A DNA stretch of 64,000 nucleotides from Paramecium pentaurelia (lineage: Eukaryota; Ciliophora; Oligohymenophorea; Peniculida; Parameciidae), in NCBI GenBank assembly GCA_905183005.1, contig CAJJDO010000086.1:248001-312000 (forward strand). Direction: 5' to 3'. Every line of letters starts with the position of its first letter. The stretch's first letter is position 1. The position numbers and the translations under genes are program-made. Shown in pieces: positions 45,751-59,184 of this stretch. The notes beneath the pieces are model-generated. The model ran no database searches. It was not told the origin of the DNA and saw nothing but the letters and a program-made list of their open reading frames with translations.

Positions 45751-46265
45751 TCAAATTATTTATTTTTATCCTCTAATATCACATGTAAACACTCTTAAAT
45801 ATTATAAATAATCTATAACACTAGCCAATAAAAATGGATCTTTAACCTATTATTAAATTCAATTCATACTCCATCTAACTACATGTTAGTATCAGGAAAC
45901 ATTTTTTCAGGATTCTCTAAGAATTCCCATAGCTTTCTTCTAGTCCAATAAAACTTATAGGCAGTCAAATCTTTTCCATAATTTGAAAACCTTTTAGAAC
46001 CATTTCTTCTTAAATACACTGTTCTTAAAGATGGACCTAAATTTAAATCTTAATCTCTTTATTAATTTATTATATTATTATACAGATCATGACAACCAGC
46101 ACAATTATGACTAAAGAATATCCTTCCTTTAGTTAAATCACCATTAGGAACCTCTATCTCAATCTCATTCTCATTTTTCACTTAACCTTTTCTTCTAAAT
46201 TTTTAACTAGACTAACCACGCATCTCAAATCCAACATCTCCATCATATACTTTTCTTGATCTCAT
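45751..46265 (-). CDS. Cytochrome c-like protein with CAGCH haem motif
   Basis: 163 residues, one 23-nt intron. After a basic 45-residue leader comes GDLTKGRIFFSHNCAGCHDL, the c-type haem attachment site (CAGCH) with the usual G-x-x-I-F before it. GPSLRTVYLR matches the cytochrome c GPxL block, and WTRRKLWEFLENPEKMFPDT followed by NMQLDGVKD corresponds to LxxYLxNPxxxxPGTKM, with Met as likely sixth ligand. The last helix is LLASVIDYLQYLR. Longer than usual (about 105 aa) because of the leader and an insert after the haem site. Probably mitochondrial intermembrane space. Confidence 0.8.
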
Positions 46266-46756
46266 TATTTTATATGAGTAATTATTATTACTCAAAATTG
46301 TTAATTAATATATAAATCTTTATTTTTTATAATATTAAATATTTATTACATTATTTTTATCAAAAATTTCATTTAATTATATATTTATACTCTCTATCTT
46401 ATTATACATCAATAAAATATATATATTCTTATTAATTTTGTTATTTGTCTTATTAATTTCTATATAATAATAAGTTAGTTGAAATTTAGTATACTTTATG
46501 ATTTAGGGATCTTTAAAAAGTAATTTATAATAATAATAATCATATATAAATTATTTGATAAAAGACTTTAATTTAAAATAATAAATTCTTTTTAAATCTA
46601 ATTATATTATAATTGATTTTCAATTATGAGTAGATCTCATATAAATTAAAAAATATATGATGATATATATATATTATTAGTAATACATATATTTTTAAAA
46701 TATAATTGAAACATTGGTTGATAATAATAGTAAATTGATTATTATAATTATAATTA
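46266..46756. other. AT-rich divergent intergenic region
   Basis: About 490 bp between divergent starts (cytochrome c-like and gamma-SNAP). Long A/T runs with TATATATA near 46660. It should hold both promoters, though no motif stands out. Confidence 0.5.
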
Positions 46757-47815
46757 ATGAAATAAGAAAATAGTTAAGAGAAAGAGGCAGATAAAATGTT
46801 CAAGAAAGGAAAAGATGCGTATATATTATGCTATAGATTTTTTTTAGCTTAACAACTGGTGTATTTTAATGGAAAAAGGATTATAATTTAGGTGCTATGT
46901 AATTTGAGGAAGCAGCTAAATTGTATAAGGAATGCAAGAATTTTAAAAAAGAAAAAGAGGCACTTAAATTTGCTATTGAATGTAATGAGAAATTGAATGA
47001 TACTTGGGCTGTGGGTAGAAACTATGAAGCTCTATTGAATTCTTTGATTGATAATTCAAGTGATGATTATAAAGAACTTGTTGAATGGACATAAAAGGCA
47101 GGAGTTTATTTTAAGGTTTCAGATTCAGGAATGAAATCTCTCTAAGTGTTAAATAAAGTAGCCAAGTAAAAGTGATAGATTTACTTCAGGTATTTAAACA
47201 AAAGACAACAATATGAATTGTCAGAGAAAATAATTTTGGAAGCTTTAACTGAAGCTGAAGAATTATAGGCTCCATCTACAAGAACTGACATAATTTGCTC
47301 ATATGTAGAGATATTGATAGAGACTCAATAATATCATAAAGTGGCTGATTTATATATGAAGGAGATAACAAAGTTTAGAGAAGAACATATGAAATATCCT
47401 TTAAGTCAATATGCTTTGATTATTATTGTTATGTACATTTTATAAGATGAGATCATCAGAGCCAATTAAGAATTAGAGCAATTAATTATTTAGTATGATT
47501 TGAACATTTAGAATATATTAGAGTGTATAATTTCCATAAGTCATCAGAATTTAGAGCAGTTGATCAGATGCTAAACTCCTATGAGAAAGGAGATTAGAAT
47601 TAATTTAATGATGCTGTAATGAAAGCATGTGTGACATCAATATATCCTCCAAATGTAAAATATAGAATCTAGACAATTAGATTGTAAGAGCTTTGAGGAA
47701 AGTGAAAGTGAGAGTGATAAATATTCATTCAAAACAAAATATTAATCAATAACAACTTGATTAAGGAAATGAAGAAAATGACTACCAATAAGAATTAGAA
47801 AAAAAGATTCTTTGA
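46757..47815 (+). CDS. Gamma-SNAP-like vesicle fusion adaptor
   Basis: 317 residues with four introns (29, 21, 29, 26 nt). A series of helical hairpins in SNAP order: EADKMFKKGKDALTTGVFQW, AMQFEEAAKLYKECKNFKKE, WAVGRNYEALLNSL, YELSEKIILEALTEAEEL and DIICSYVEILIETQQYHKVA. The C-terminal half has SSEFRAVDQMLNSYEKGDQN, like the SPDF..FL.AY..GD block of SNAPs. SNAPs bridge NSF to SNARE complexes for disassembly. The last 35 residues (HSKQNINQQQLDQGNEEN) are an extra polar tail. Subtype gamma is judged from the helix pattern and could be wrong. Confidence 0.75.
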
Positions 47816-47896
47816 TTGTGATTATTAAATCAAAATAAATAAATGAATACATTTAGAATAAAATATTGAGACTTTCATAAAATATATTATTATTAA

Positions 47897-48765
47897 ATGT
47901 AATTAGTAAGATTGACTACTAAAGCACATACAACTAGAAATGTTCCTTTAAGATCTCCAGAAAAAACTTAACCCATTATAATTCAATTTCCAAATTACAT
48001 ATTTTTAGGTCCCACAGATAACATAAAAATAGTAAAATTTACAAAGAACATATAATCATCTAATTTTAAACAAATAAGAACAAAATCTCCTTGCAAAGAT
48101 TAAAACATAAGTTTTGTGAAAAATGTTGATGAAATTAAAACAAAACATCAAAAAACTTCTAGTGTTTAAATAATAACTTAAAATCCTGATCTTTTTTCTA
48201 AATTACAATCCCAAAACAGTACTACTTATAAACTAAGTAACATAACAGCTTTATAGACAATATCAAATAAACATAAACATCATCGATCTGAATTAACTCA
48301 AGATACTTGTAGTGAGTAACCAAGTACTCCTACTTTAACATTTCCAATATTAAAATATGTTGAATACTCTAGTAATATTTAATAAGGAAATATGTTTAAT
48401 AAATCCAATAAATTAATTGGTTAGATTACATTTTAGAATGGTTTATACTATGAAGGAGAGATAGTTAAAGTAGATGATATGATAATCATAGAAGGTTAAG
48501 GTATTTTATATACAGACAATTCTAAATTTTATATAGTATATGAGGGAAGATGGAAAAATAATTGTTTTCATGGTAAAGGGAAATACTTTAATTAATATCA
48601 AATAGAATCTTCAAATGATTGGCATTTCAATTGGAAGATGATTTAAGGTATATTTAATATTTATTAATTTAAGCAATATTTAATAAAAATGAGATTATTG
48701 AAGGTAAAATTGATTTCTATATAAATGAAGATATCATAGCACATTAAATTTAATATTCAAAATGA
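47897..48765 (+). CDS. Hypothetical protein with MORN-like C-terminus, 280 aa
   Basis: One 26-nt intron near the 3' end. N-terminal 190 residues are disordered and basic with many SP/TP sites. The C-terminal part has two MORN-like strands: GLYYEGEIVKVDD followed by GQGILYTDNSKFYIVYEGRW, and KNNCFHGKGKYFNQYQ. Only about two repeats, so weaker than the gene at 39057-40165. Function unknown; membrane or cytoskeletal association is possible. Confidence 0.55.
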
Positions 48766-48819
48766 AGATAAAATGATTTATTTACTAAATTTAATTTTTC
48801 ATCAATCATTTATTATTTA

Positions 48820-51800
48820 TCATTTATTCAATGTCTTACTTCTCTCAATTTGATCAAATGAATATTTTTTTTAATTTCTTACTTATTCCATAATTGTTTA
48901 TTAAATTATATCATGCCATTCATCTTTCAAAATAGCTGATGTTGTACTAAAAAGGTATTCATATTCTGAATTTTCATAACGAACCTATAATTTTTAATAT
49001 TAATATATATACTTTTAAAAGATTTTATTAATGAGTTTAAATTATTGGATCTTTTATAACAATAGCATCTACTAAAGATACAAATAAAATAGGTTCGAAA
49101 TCTCCTGGCTTCTTGAATAAGATTAAACCAACATTTGTTAAAATTACAAATACTTCTTTCCATCTTTCTGAATTCATAAAATTCATTTTTAATAAATACA
49201 ACCAACCTAAATTATTATTAAAATTTATTAAATACCTTATTTAGATGATACTTTAAAAGCAGATACTTTTCCTTAATCTAAATATCCTTATCTTTTAGAA
49301 ACTTAAGAAAATGGTATTTCATTATTTAATCCTATAAACTTTATTTTAAATTCTGATTAAAATTCTAAATTATATAATAAAAGTCTTTATTAATTAAATA
49401 TCTCTGTTAAATAAATATTTAATTCTGTTCTTTTAAATGTTTCCATTAATAAATCATCACAACCTGCTACTTTTATACAACAAACTACAGGAGAAGTCTT
49501 TAATAATTAATTAATATAAATTACCTCTGAAAATATTATTGATTTTATATCTTTTATTGCAAAATTTCTACTTAATTTTCTTGGTTTTTTTTCACCAAAG
49601 AATATAAAAAAAGTATATTCAGATAAATATATAATTCTTCTAGCTCTTTTACCCTTTGAATCAATTCTATAAATACTATCAGAAAAACATCTCTAAATAA
49701 TTTATTTATGAACATTATTTTCTATTCTTAAATATTCCTTCACTTTTTAATCATCTCTTATTCCAAGAAAATCTCTCTCAAATAATAAATTTTCATCTAT
49801 TTAAATTGATTATGGATCAAATATAGATTCTTATTAATTCTTATTTTTTAATCCTACCCAAAATTTATCAAAATTTTATAATAATAAATTTTATTAATCT
49901 TAATTATTTGGTTCTATTTTATTAATAGTTTAATCATTTTCTTCTTCACCCTCATGAATTGATTCAAACACACTTTATTCATATTTTGGATTTATTCTTA
50001 ATACAATTTTTTATTAATCTGGTTATTATTATTATTAATCAGGTTCATATTAATCACATTCATCTTACTCATTAATTTTTAGACCACCACTTTATAAATC
50101 ATCCAATGGATTAAAATTACTATATCTTATCTATGGATTTCCTCTTATTGATGACATTCTTATACTTGATATCCTACCTATCATACCCATTTTATTAGAT
50201 GGAAAACCACCTTCTACAATAGATAATTTACTCATTCTACCCAATCCACCTAAATTAAATTATTTACCAATATTGCTAGATCTTGGCATAATACTACTTC
50301 TTAATTATTAATTCTCACAATTTAAATTTTCATATAATTTTTTATAATGATTAAGTTCTCTCTTCAATTCTATTATTTGTGATTCATAAGTATTTTATTA
50401 TTTTTCAAGTTCAGTATTTGTTTATTCCAATAAATTATATTACTATTACAAACTTAAATAATAATAATAATAATAAATACTCAATCAATTTTTCTTCATA
50501 ATCTCTTATTATATCTTTATTTTAATCTTAAACATTAACTTAAACTTATTCTTATTCTAAATTTTATTTATTTTCATATTCCTCAATTATTTACATTAAT
50601 GATTTATTATTTTAAGTTAATCTATTAATTTCAGTTTTACTCTTAATTAAATTTTCATTTAATTTCTTAACTTCTATCTAAGTTTATTTTAATTCTGTTT
50701 CTATCTTTGTAATACTTTTTAATTAATCATGATAATCATTTATTTATTATTATAAATCTGTACATTATTCTTAATATCTCTATTATTTACAAATATTTTA
50801 CATTTCTTTATTCCTAAAACATATCAATATCCTATAAAAGTATTTCAATTTATTAATCCTTATTGATAATATCTAATTCAAATTATCTTAATTAAGTTTT
50901 GGCCAATTCTTTCTCAATTAAAGCTTCTTCAATCTTTTTTGTATTTTCTATTAAAAAGGTTTCCATTTTTCTATCTTTTTATTTAGTTTCTTCTTATAAA
51001 TTAAGTATTTGAACTTCCATTTTTTTAACAGCTTAATTAATATCATTTAAATGTTATTTGCCTTATTGATTAACATATTTTTTTTGTATTAATATATCAG
51101 TTTATTGATAAATTATATTAGCATAATCTTTTTTATCAATTACTTCACTCTATCTATGATTATTTGATTATTATTCCTCATCACTTGATATATACTAATA
51201 TTTATTTATAATTTATTCATTATTTTATGATTCTTATACTTCTATTGTTTATTAATTGTTATGCTAATTAATAATAATTCTTTCTAAATCATTACATAAT
51301 TCAAGTAACTCTTTAATATTCACTTTTTTATGTTCATCTACTAAAGGTTATATATATCTCAACATTTCAATTGCATTAATCTTTATTGTTCTCTATAATT
51401 CTTTACCAAGGTTTTCTAACTCCTCATATTCAATATCAATTCCATATCTATTCTCTATCAATTTATAAAGATTCTTAAATTGAATTATAAAGTCATTAGT
51501 CAAAACTTCCAACATATCTTTAGGTAAACGTTGGGCTTATCTTCCAAGAGTCTTAGGAAGTATGTATTATTTATATGGAGGAACTTCTTATTATAATAGA
51601 AATTCAAATATTACAGTCTCAACTATATTACCTATATAAATAAATACCTGTAGAATAAGTGACAATCCCTTCTTATTTCTCTGAGATGAAATCATATAAT
51701 TATTTTTTAATTTGTTCTTCTAATTAGCATCTTATATCCAATTTGCCATATTCATCAATGATGTTTATGAAATCTTCAAAGGTCAGATTTTTATTGCTAT

Positions 51801-51837
51801 AGAAATTCCTAAATTCTGAGATTACGTCTTGAAACAT
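48820..51837 (-). CDS. Coiled-coil protein with TH1-like and PH domains, 961 aa
   Basis: Five introns (25, 22, 28, 29, 28 nt). Residues 1-170 are a folded helical head (MFQDVISEFRNFYSNKNLTF). Residues 170-560 form a long coiled coil. A Gly/Met/Ser-rich linker (LGGLGRMSKLSIVEGG) follows. About residues 700-800 resemble a myosin-I TH1-type lipid-binding fold (RCFSDSIYRIDSKGKRARRI with YLSEYTFFIFFGEKKPRKLS). The last 140 residues are a PH domain (GWLYLLKMNFMNSERWKEVF, VILTNVGLILFKKPGDFEPI) ending in YEYLFSTTSAILKDEWHDII. No motor or enzyme domain, so this looks like a membrane-cytoskeleton tether. Confidence 0.7.
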
Positions 51838-51894
51838 ATGGAAAATAAATTAAATAATCTATTAGTTGGTTGAATATAAATGTTCTTATTTAAA

Positions 51895-52975
<1,081 letters not shown>

Positions 52976-53226
52976 GTATATTATTATCTTTAATTATTAT
53001 TAAAATATATATATATTACATATGAATATTTACAATAACTAAATTTCAATTAAAAGAAGATGTTATTAATTCCTATGTATTCAAATATATTAACTAATTT
53101 TGAAAATATGATACATTTTAATTTAATCTAAACTAAAAACATAAATTATTTATATTCCTAAAATTTCAGTGATGACAATACTGCAAACATACTCACACTT
53201 TCACTTAAAATTAATTATAATATTAA

Positions 53227-54174
53227 ATGGAACTTATAAAAATTGAAGATAAATTTAATAACTATAAACAACACATTTTAGAATTAGAAGACAATATATA
53301 CATAATAACAACAACTCTTGATTTTAAGGGACATGTACAACTATCCTAATTTGTTATCAATTACAAAACTAAAGAAATGTTATAAAAAAAGTAACTCAAT
53401 ATTTAGTTCAAAATGTCTTTATTTATACAAACTTCTATGACTGGATATTATACTATAAATGGTATGCTTGGTTGTTTAATTGGTATTCATAATGGAAGAC
53501 TCTTTTAAATAAGAGATAATAAAGTTGATGAAATTTGTATAAGTGCAATGGCAATTAATCAAATTGAATTGATATCAGATTCATTAGCATTATTGAGTTC
53601 TGAAAGTGGATAAATCAATTTATATGATATATATACTCAAACTACAATATTCTTGTTTAATGAATATTTAAGTACTCCACTTAAGTATTTTCGTATTAGA
53701 TATTTTTATGATACTATAGTATAAGGTAAATAAGATGGTTAAATGACATACTTTATTTTTAATGAGAATATGAAATAGATTCTTGCTAATAGAGATAAAA
53801 ATATTCAGATGAATAAATTTGTATAATATTAAAATATACTTATTTCTCAACCTAATTGTAGACTTTATGTTACAGGTTAGAAATTATTGGATTTTGAATT
53901 ATATGGAGATGTAATGATAATTTTAGTTGAACATCAAATTGAATATTTATTAATTGATGTAAAGAATTAGGAATACATTCGATTAAGAGTGTTCCAAATT
54001 ACACATAATATAACATCTTTTTAAGTATGCAATGATTCTTTAATATTATATAATGAATCAAATGTTTTTAGTATGGATATGAATAAAGGAGAAATAAGAA
54101 ATTAATTAGATTAAAAAGGAACATTTATGAATTTACTTACATATGTAAAAGACAATAAAATTTTATATAAATGA
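53227..54174 (+). CDS. Beta-propeller-like protein, 315 aa
   Basis: A single 316-codon frame starting MELIKIEDKFNNYKQHILEL. Strand-rich throughout with repeats of the type ...LISDSLALLSSESGQINLYD and CNDSLILYNESNVFSMDMNK, suggesting a degenerate WD40 or similar propeller. No clear WD dipeptides. Not recognised. It stops 9 bp from the convergent ARP4 stop. Confidence 0.5.
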
Positions 54175-54183
54175 TAATTTTAA

Positions 54184-55247
54184 TCAATTTGGACATTTTC
54201 TTTCTATAATACTAAATTTACCAGATTCCTAATATTCATTCTTCGCAACCCAAAGAGATTAAAAAGAACTAAGTGATGCCAAAATAGATCCACCAATAAA
54301 TACTGAATGATATCGATTTTACTAATAAATTAAAATAAATTTTATACATTAGATGGATATATTATTAATTTAATTTTACACATAGGTGGTGCCAAAGCAG
54401 ATAAAGTAGTTTATAATTTATTCAAAAATCCAGGAATATTAGATGATCCTCCAGTTGATATTACAGTAGAACATAACTATTATTTAATATCATTAACAGA
54501 ATTATTAATTATATCCAATAACATATGTTGAATACCTTTGAAATTATCATTACTATTAAATAATTTATCTGCAATTTCAGAAAGTTATGCTTATTACATT
54601 TATATAAACTTTCCATCAGGTAATTCATATTATTATGTTGTATCAATTTGTTCATAAGTTAATAAACCTTATTTAATGTCTCTAGCTAAACATGTTTTTT
54701 TAAATTAATTATATTCTCCAACTACAAATTATCTAAATGGTTCATTTAGTATTTCTCCACCAATTGGCGCTTAAATTTGAGTTTTTAATAATGTATAACC
54801 ATCATGAACAGCAGATGCAGTTGTTGAATATGCACCAATATCTAAAATCAATGCTGTAGAACGACCTGCTGAAAATGTAGATAAGGCTGCATTTCTAATA
54901 GTGAAGAAATTTGGAATTTCTACACTTTCAAATAATATTTCCACTACTTTTTATAAATCATGTTTAGTCTGGAAATTATTAGCTAACAATAAACTATAAT
55001 CTTTAGATTGAACTCCAAGTTTCTCAAACATCTTTTTCAATAAATTTTCATATAAATCTGGATTAAATGGTTATAATATGTCCAATACTTAACCATTACC
55101 ATACCCTAATGATTCATCTCCAAATTGCATTGTCTCAGTACATTTTGTGAAAGTACTCCATCTAGGAAAATCATCTCCTGTAAATCCTGCTCTAGTATAG
55201 AGATTACCAATATCAGCAACAACAGATATAATTTCATCACTATTCAT
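54184..55247 (-). CDS. Actin-related protein 4 (BAF53/ACTL6-like)
   Basis: 345 residues, one 26-nt intron. Begins MNSDEIISVVADIGNLYTRA and GFTGDDFPR, as in BAF53 ([20 protein letters not shown]). Further actin-fold blocks: ALILDIGAYSTTASAVHDGY, IGGEILNEPFRQF, VISTGGSSNIPGFLNKL and SVFIGGSILASLSSFQSLWV. The end, YQESGKFSIIERKCPN, matches the ARP4 ending (EYEEGGKQCVERKCP). Shorter than conventional actin. ARP4 is a nuclear subunit of SWI/SNF, INO80 and NuA4 chromatin complexes. An in-frame upstream ATG (55278-55280) would overlap the divergent neighbour, so I chose 55247. Confidence 0.85.
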
Positions 55248-55265
55248 TGAAATTAAAATAATATT

Positions 55266-56260
55266 ATGCTTAAAGTACACGAATTCTTTTCAGTTGCTAC
55301 TTAATTAGCCTACAATGCAGCTATCATTATTAATCAAATTCGATTATCAACTGATATTGGTTAGAAATGGAAAGGCATTGATGATCCAGTCACAATTGCT
55401 GATATTAAAGCTTAAACCTATATTATTTAGCAACTATAAAAACATTGGTAATCTTTAGTATAATATACAAGGCCATAGTTAAAGATTGTTGGAGAAGAAT
55501 CTACTGTGTATGATTAACCAATTGATTTACCAGATACTTATAACAATCTTTATACAGAGGATATATTCAACAAAACACCTAATAATTTAAAGGTTAGAAC
55601 TCAATATGAAATAGAAGATCTATGTGTTTGGGTTGATCCTTTAGATGGCACTTTAGATTTTGTTTAAGGTGATTATGATTGTGTCACCACTTTGATTGGT
55701 CTCTCATATAAGAAGTAAGCTTTAATGGGTATCATTTCCTAACCATTTGTTAAAATTGCTGATAAACAATATGAATTTAAACCTAAGATATATTTTGGTC
55801 ATCATCCTTAAAGAAGAGTGTTTTATACCTATGATACTAAGTAATTAATTCCCTTTGAACTCTTAAAGCCATCATATGATCCTTCCAATATCATATTGTG
55901 TACATCAAAAAATAGAATAACTGAAACTAAATAAAAACAAATTTAATCTCTTGGTTGTCCTCTCTTATAAATGGGAGGATCTGGTAAAAAGAGTCTTTCA
56001 ATTTTAGAAGGTAAGGGTGATTTATTTTTATATATTGGTGTTAAAATGAGCAAATGGGATATATCTGCACCTGAGGCTTTAATAAAAGCATTTGGAGTAT
56101 TCAAATTATATAAATATAGGGTCGTTTTGTAGGATTAGAAGGATAAATTTATGATTATAATCATGAAGATAAAACTTATGATAATCCATATGGTCTTTTA
56201 GCAAGTATTCATAGTGAACTAGTAGAAAAATTCTTACCAAAAACCACTGGATTGTTATGA
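55266..56260 (+). CDS. BPNT1/inositol monophosphatase-family phosphatase
   Basis: 323 residues, one 23-nt intron near the 3' end. Motifs: DDPVTIADIKAQTYIIQQLQ, IVGEES, VWVDPLDGTLDFVQGD and the late KWDISAPEALIKAFGGRFVG. The DPLDGT metal site and WDxxAPE site are intact, so it should be active with Mg2+ and Li+-sensitive. The DIKAQ and WDISAPEALIKAFGG region, with GLLAS near the end, is closer to 3'(2'),5'-bisphosphate nucleotidase (BPNT1, PAP to AMP) than to inositol monophosphatase. Exact substrate is inferred. Its start is 18 bp from the ARP4 start. Confidence 0.85.
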
Positions 56261-56607
56261 TTATTTTATGTAAAAATTAAAAAATAACATGTTTGTATAC
56301 AGGGTATAATAGTATTATACAAAATTAACAAATTTACATAAAACAAAATTATATTTATTAATAAGTCTTAATCATTTAAAATAATAAACTAATTTGTCAT
56401 TAATATTTAAAAGATAAGGAGTAAATGATAAACTTCATAGATTTTAAATTTACTTAATTCTTAAAGAATAACTCATATGATGTTATAGATAATAGATTAA
56501 ATAATGAATACAAAATTTGAATTATAATAAAAATGAATATAATTTTTTATTAAATTATAACATATTTAATTTTCAAATTTAATATTTATATATAACAACA
56601 CACATCA
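56261..56607. other. AT-rich intergenic spacer
   Basis: About 350 bp with no gene; contains the promoter of the coiled-coil gene at 56608. Confidence 0.5.
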
Positions 56608-57892
56608 ATGAGTGATTATCAGTAAAAATACTAAGAAATCAAAGGAAGTCTAGCCATTTTGATGTAATAAAATAATGCTCTCAAATAATAACTTAAAGAA
56701 GCTTGTGAAGAATTATAAGAAAAATAATAGTTAAAAGAAGAATGGGCAGATGAAGTGTAAAGAGTCTCTGAAACAATTAATATATTATAAAATGAAAATT
56801 CTTGTAATTATTATTTATATTTTAGAGTTATAATAAGAAAATGAATAATTGCATAGAAACTGTTCAGAATCTAAATACTTAATTGAGCAATAAATTGAAT
56901 AAATTACTATTTTGAAGGATTAGAATGATAAATTGGTTAATTAGTTAGATTAATGCAGATAATAAAATTTACAAAAGGAATTATATATAAAATAGTAAAG
57001 AGATGATAATCTTAAATAAATAGATTAATTACAATAGTAATAATTTGAAGAAATAAAAAAATTATAGGGTATAATTGATAATCAAAGTGGTTTAATATAA
57101 TCTTATGAGAAATTAAATGAAATTGAGAAATAAGATACTCATCATGTTAAATAATAACACTAAATTATATTTGAAGATTAACTTATTGAATTGAAGAATA
57201 GAAATATCATACTATCAAATAAAATTAATGAAGAGAAATAGAAATATGATTAATTATTTGAATAACATAAAGATGAAGTATAAAAACTATAAGGTGTAAT
57301 TAAAGAATAAAAAGAATTATTAAATCAATATGAAAGAATTATAGAGAGAGATAAGAAATAAGTCTAATAACAACAAAATTTGAACATTACTCCTATTCAT
57401 AAGTAATATGAAATACCATAACTTCAATAACCTTAATAAATTAAATAAATACATTAAATATAATAAGCACCACCACAATAACCTTTATATTAACAATCTA
57501 ATTATAATCAAAATATGTATCAATAAACTTTGACATCCCCTGTTCTTTATGAAAAATGCAATCAACCATCTCCAACTTATTTACACACATAACCAAGTTA
57601 TGCATAACCTCTATCATAAAGACCACCAAAAACCTTTTTTACTAACAATAAGATAAATCATCAATTACAATAATAGATAACAAGAGATAAATAAAATTCA
57701 AGAGAATATCACTAAAAACGTAGTTTTCATTTTGATGATTAAGAAGACAGTAAAAGAGTAGAAAAAGAATTTTAAGAAGAATTTTTGAATAAATTTTAGA
57801 ATGTAATTGGAAGAATGGAAGATAAACTATATTAAATGCAAAATGAACTAAATATTTCTGATATTTCTGATAAACCAAAAAAATTAAGATGA
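56608..57892 (+). CDS. Gln-rich coiled-coil protein, 420 aa
   Basis: One 22-nt intron (gtaatt...ttttag). Residues 1-250 are almost pure coiled coil with Gln in many heptad positions (LKEACEELQEKQQLKEEWAD), then a Pro/Gln/Tyr-rich low-complexity segment (PPQQPLYQQSNYNQ, SPTYLHTQPSYAQPLSQ) and a final helix (FLNKFQNVIGRMEDKLYQ). Much of the Gln comes from TAA/TAG, so the standard code hides this gene completely. Scaffold or condensate-type protein is a guess. Confidence 0.6.
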
Positions 57893-58495
57893 GATATATA
57901 TTAATAATTGTTATTATAAAAAACATCTAATGAAATATTTTCATTAAGAATATAAGATTTTATGTATCTATAATCAAATTAAATTATAATTATAATAATC
58001 TAAGAATTAAAAAAGAAATATCTCAGATTTTAAATGATTAATATTTGAACTATGTAATTAAAATAAATGATATAATTAGAATTATGACTACATTCTTTAA
58101 AAGATTATACATATATAATAAATATTATTTCTATTTAAGTCAATTTATTATATTGCATATTAAAAAATTGATTACTTTTTTAATAATTTTTTGTATATAT
58201 TTCTTAGAATTCATTAAATTGATCATTATTGTCTATTGTTCTTATAAATTATCACTCAAACTTTATTATGTATTTTAGTAATGAAGTTATTTGACAGATC
58301 CAAAAATATAATTAATGTACATGTCAATCAATCTATTTAATATAAAATGAGTGATATAATGTTTGCAGAGATATCACTATAGTATCACTTATAATAGAAA
58401 CTATTATATAGATAAGGGAATGAGAACACTTAATGATGGTAACTATTACAAAAAAAGAATGTTAATTAATTATATTTGTGTGTGTGCTACAATAA
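57893..58495. other. AT-rich non-coding stretch
   Basis: About 600 bp. Some frames stay open (for example about 58045-58278 +), but the product would be an Ile/Leu/Tyr-rich string typical of random AT-rich DNA, so I do not call a gene. Confidence 0.5.
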
Positions 58496-58751
58496 TCATT
58501 ATCTAAAAATTAAGTATGGGTTGAACACTTCAGGGACAACAAACAGACCTGCTCCAACATATGTCAACACTGTATTACGTGTAACTTTGATGAAAGAAGG
58601 AGAGACTATTAAATTTTGTATTCTTAATACTTCTAGCTGTCAGAGCTGCACTGCTCAAAGCCCCTAAGCACAATATTACAAATCTTGAATTGACTGTTGC
58701 CATATCCAAAATATATTGCTTTTTAAGACCTATCATTCTTTTTTGAATCAT
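58496..58751 (-). CDS. Tiny two-helix membrane protein, 77 aa
   Basis: Two exons around a 22-nt intron (58585-58606). Splicing makes the frame exact and gives MIQKRMIGLKKQYILDMATV..., or MATVNSRF if the inner ATG (58701-58703) is used. Two hydrophobic helices follow: FVILCLGALSSAALTA and TVLTYVGAGLFVVPEVF, ending NPYLIFRQ. The basic N-terminus and hairpin fit a small mitochondrial inner-membrane protein. Codons are clearly less AT-rich than the surroundings, which suggests strong expression. The standard code finds only antisense frames here. Family not recognised. Confidence 0.6.
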
Positions 58752-59184
58752 TTACTTGTAATTTGATTAGGTAATTGTTCGAAGAAATTTTGGAAGGCTA
58801 CGTAGTTTTCACATACTTATTATTTGGTTTCACACTATATATATATTATATTATGAATTTTACCAAAACATTTTGCTGTTCCTTATTTTCCATTTTTGTA
58901 TATCTAATCGAATATAAAAATAATTATGTAGAAACACTTTTACTAAAAATAATTACAATATCTAAAAATTGAATAATAATTTAACAGATTAAAAAGGACA
59001 TTTATTTGCCTTATCATTATGAGATGATTAATCATTAAGTAGAGAGTAGTGGTGTTATGTAATTTCTAAATGTATATCATAAGTTTTAACTTTTACCAAA
59101 CAGCAGTTTCCACTTATCATTCTATCATTTACACTTTAATATTAAATAACTACAGAAAATCATAAACAATAAGTTGTGTTAATA
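58752..59184. other. Intergenic region, nothing assigned
   Basis: About 430 bp between two leftward genes. Slightly less AT-rich around 59030-59130, but I could not find a convincing frame or RNA gene. Confidence 0.45.

Noticed and set aside
46640..46700. ATATATAT runs as possible structural or origin elements.
   Set aside because: Such runs occur throughout the AT-rich spacers and have no unit or symmetry beyond base composition.
58045..58278. Rightward open frame of 77 codons, highly hydrophobic.
   Set aside because: Composition (Ile, Leu, Tyr, Phe, Lys) matches translated random AT-rich DNA, and no splice or start context supports it.
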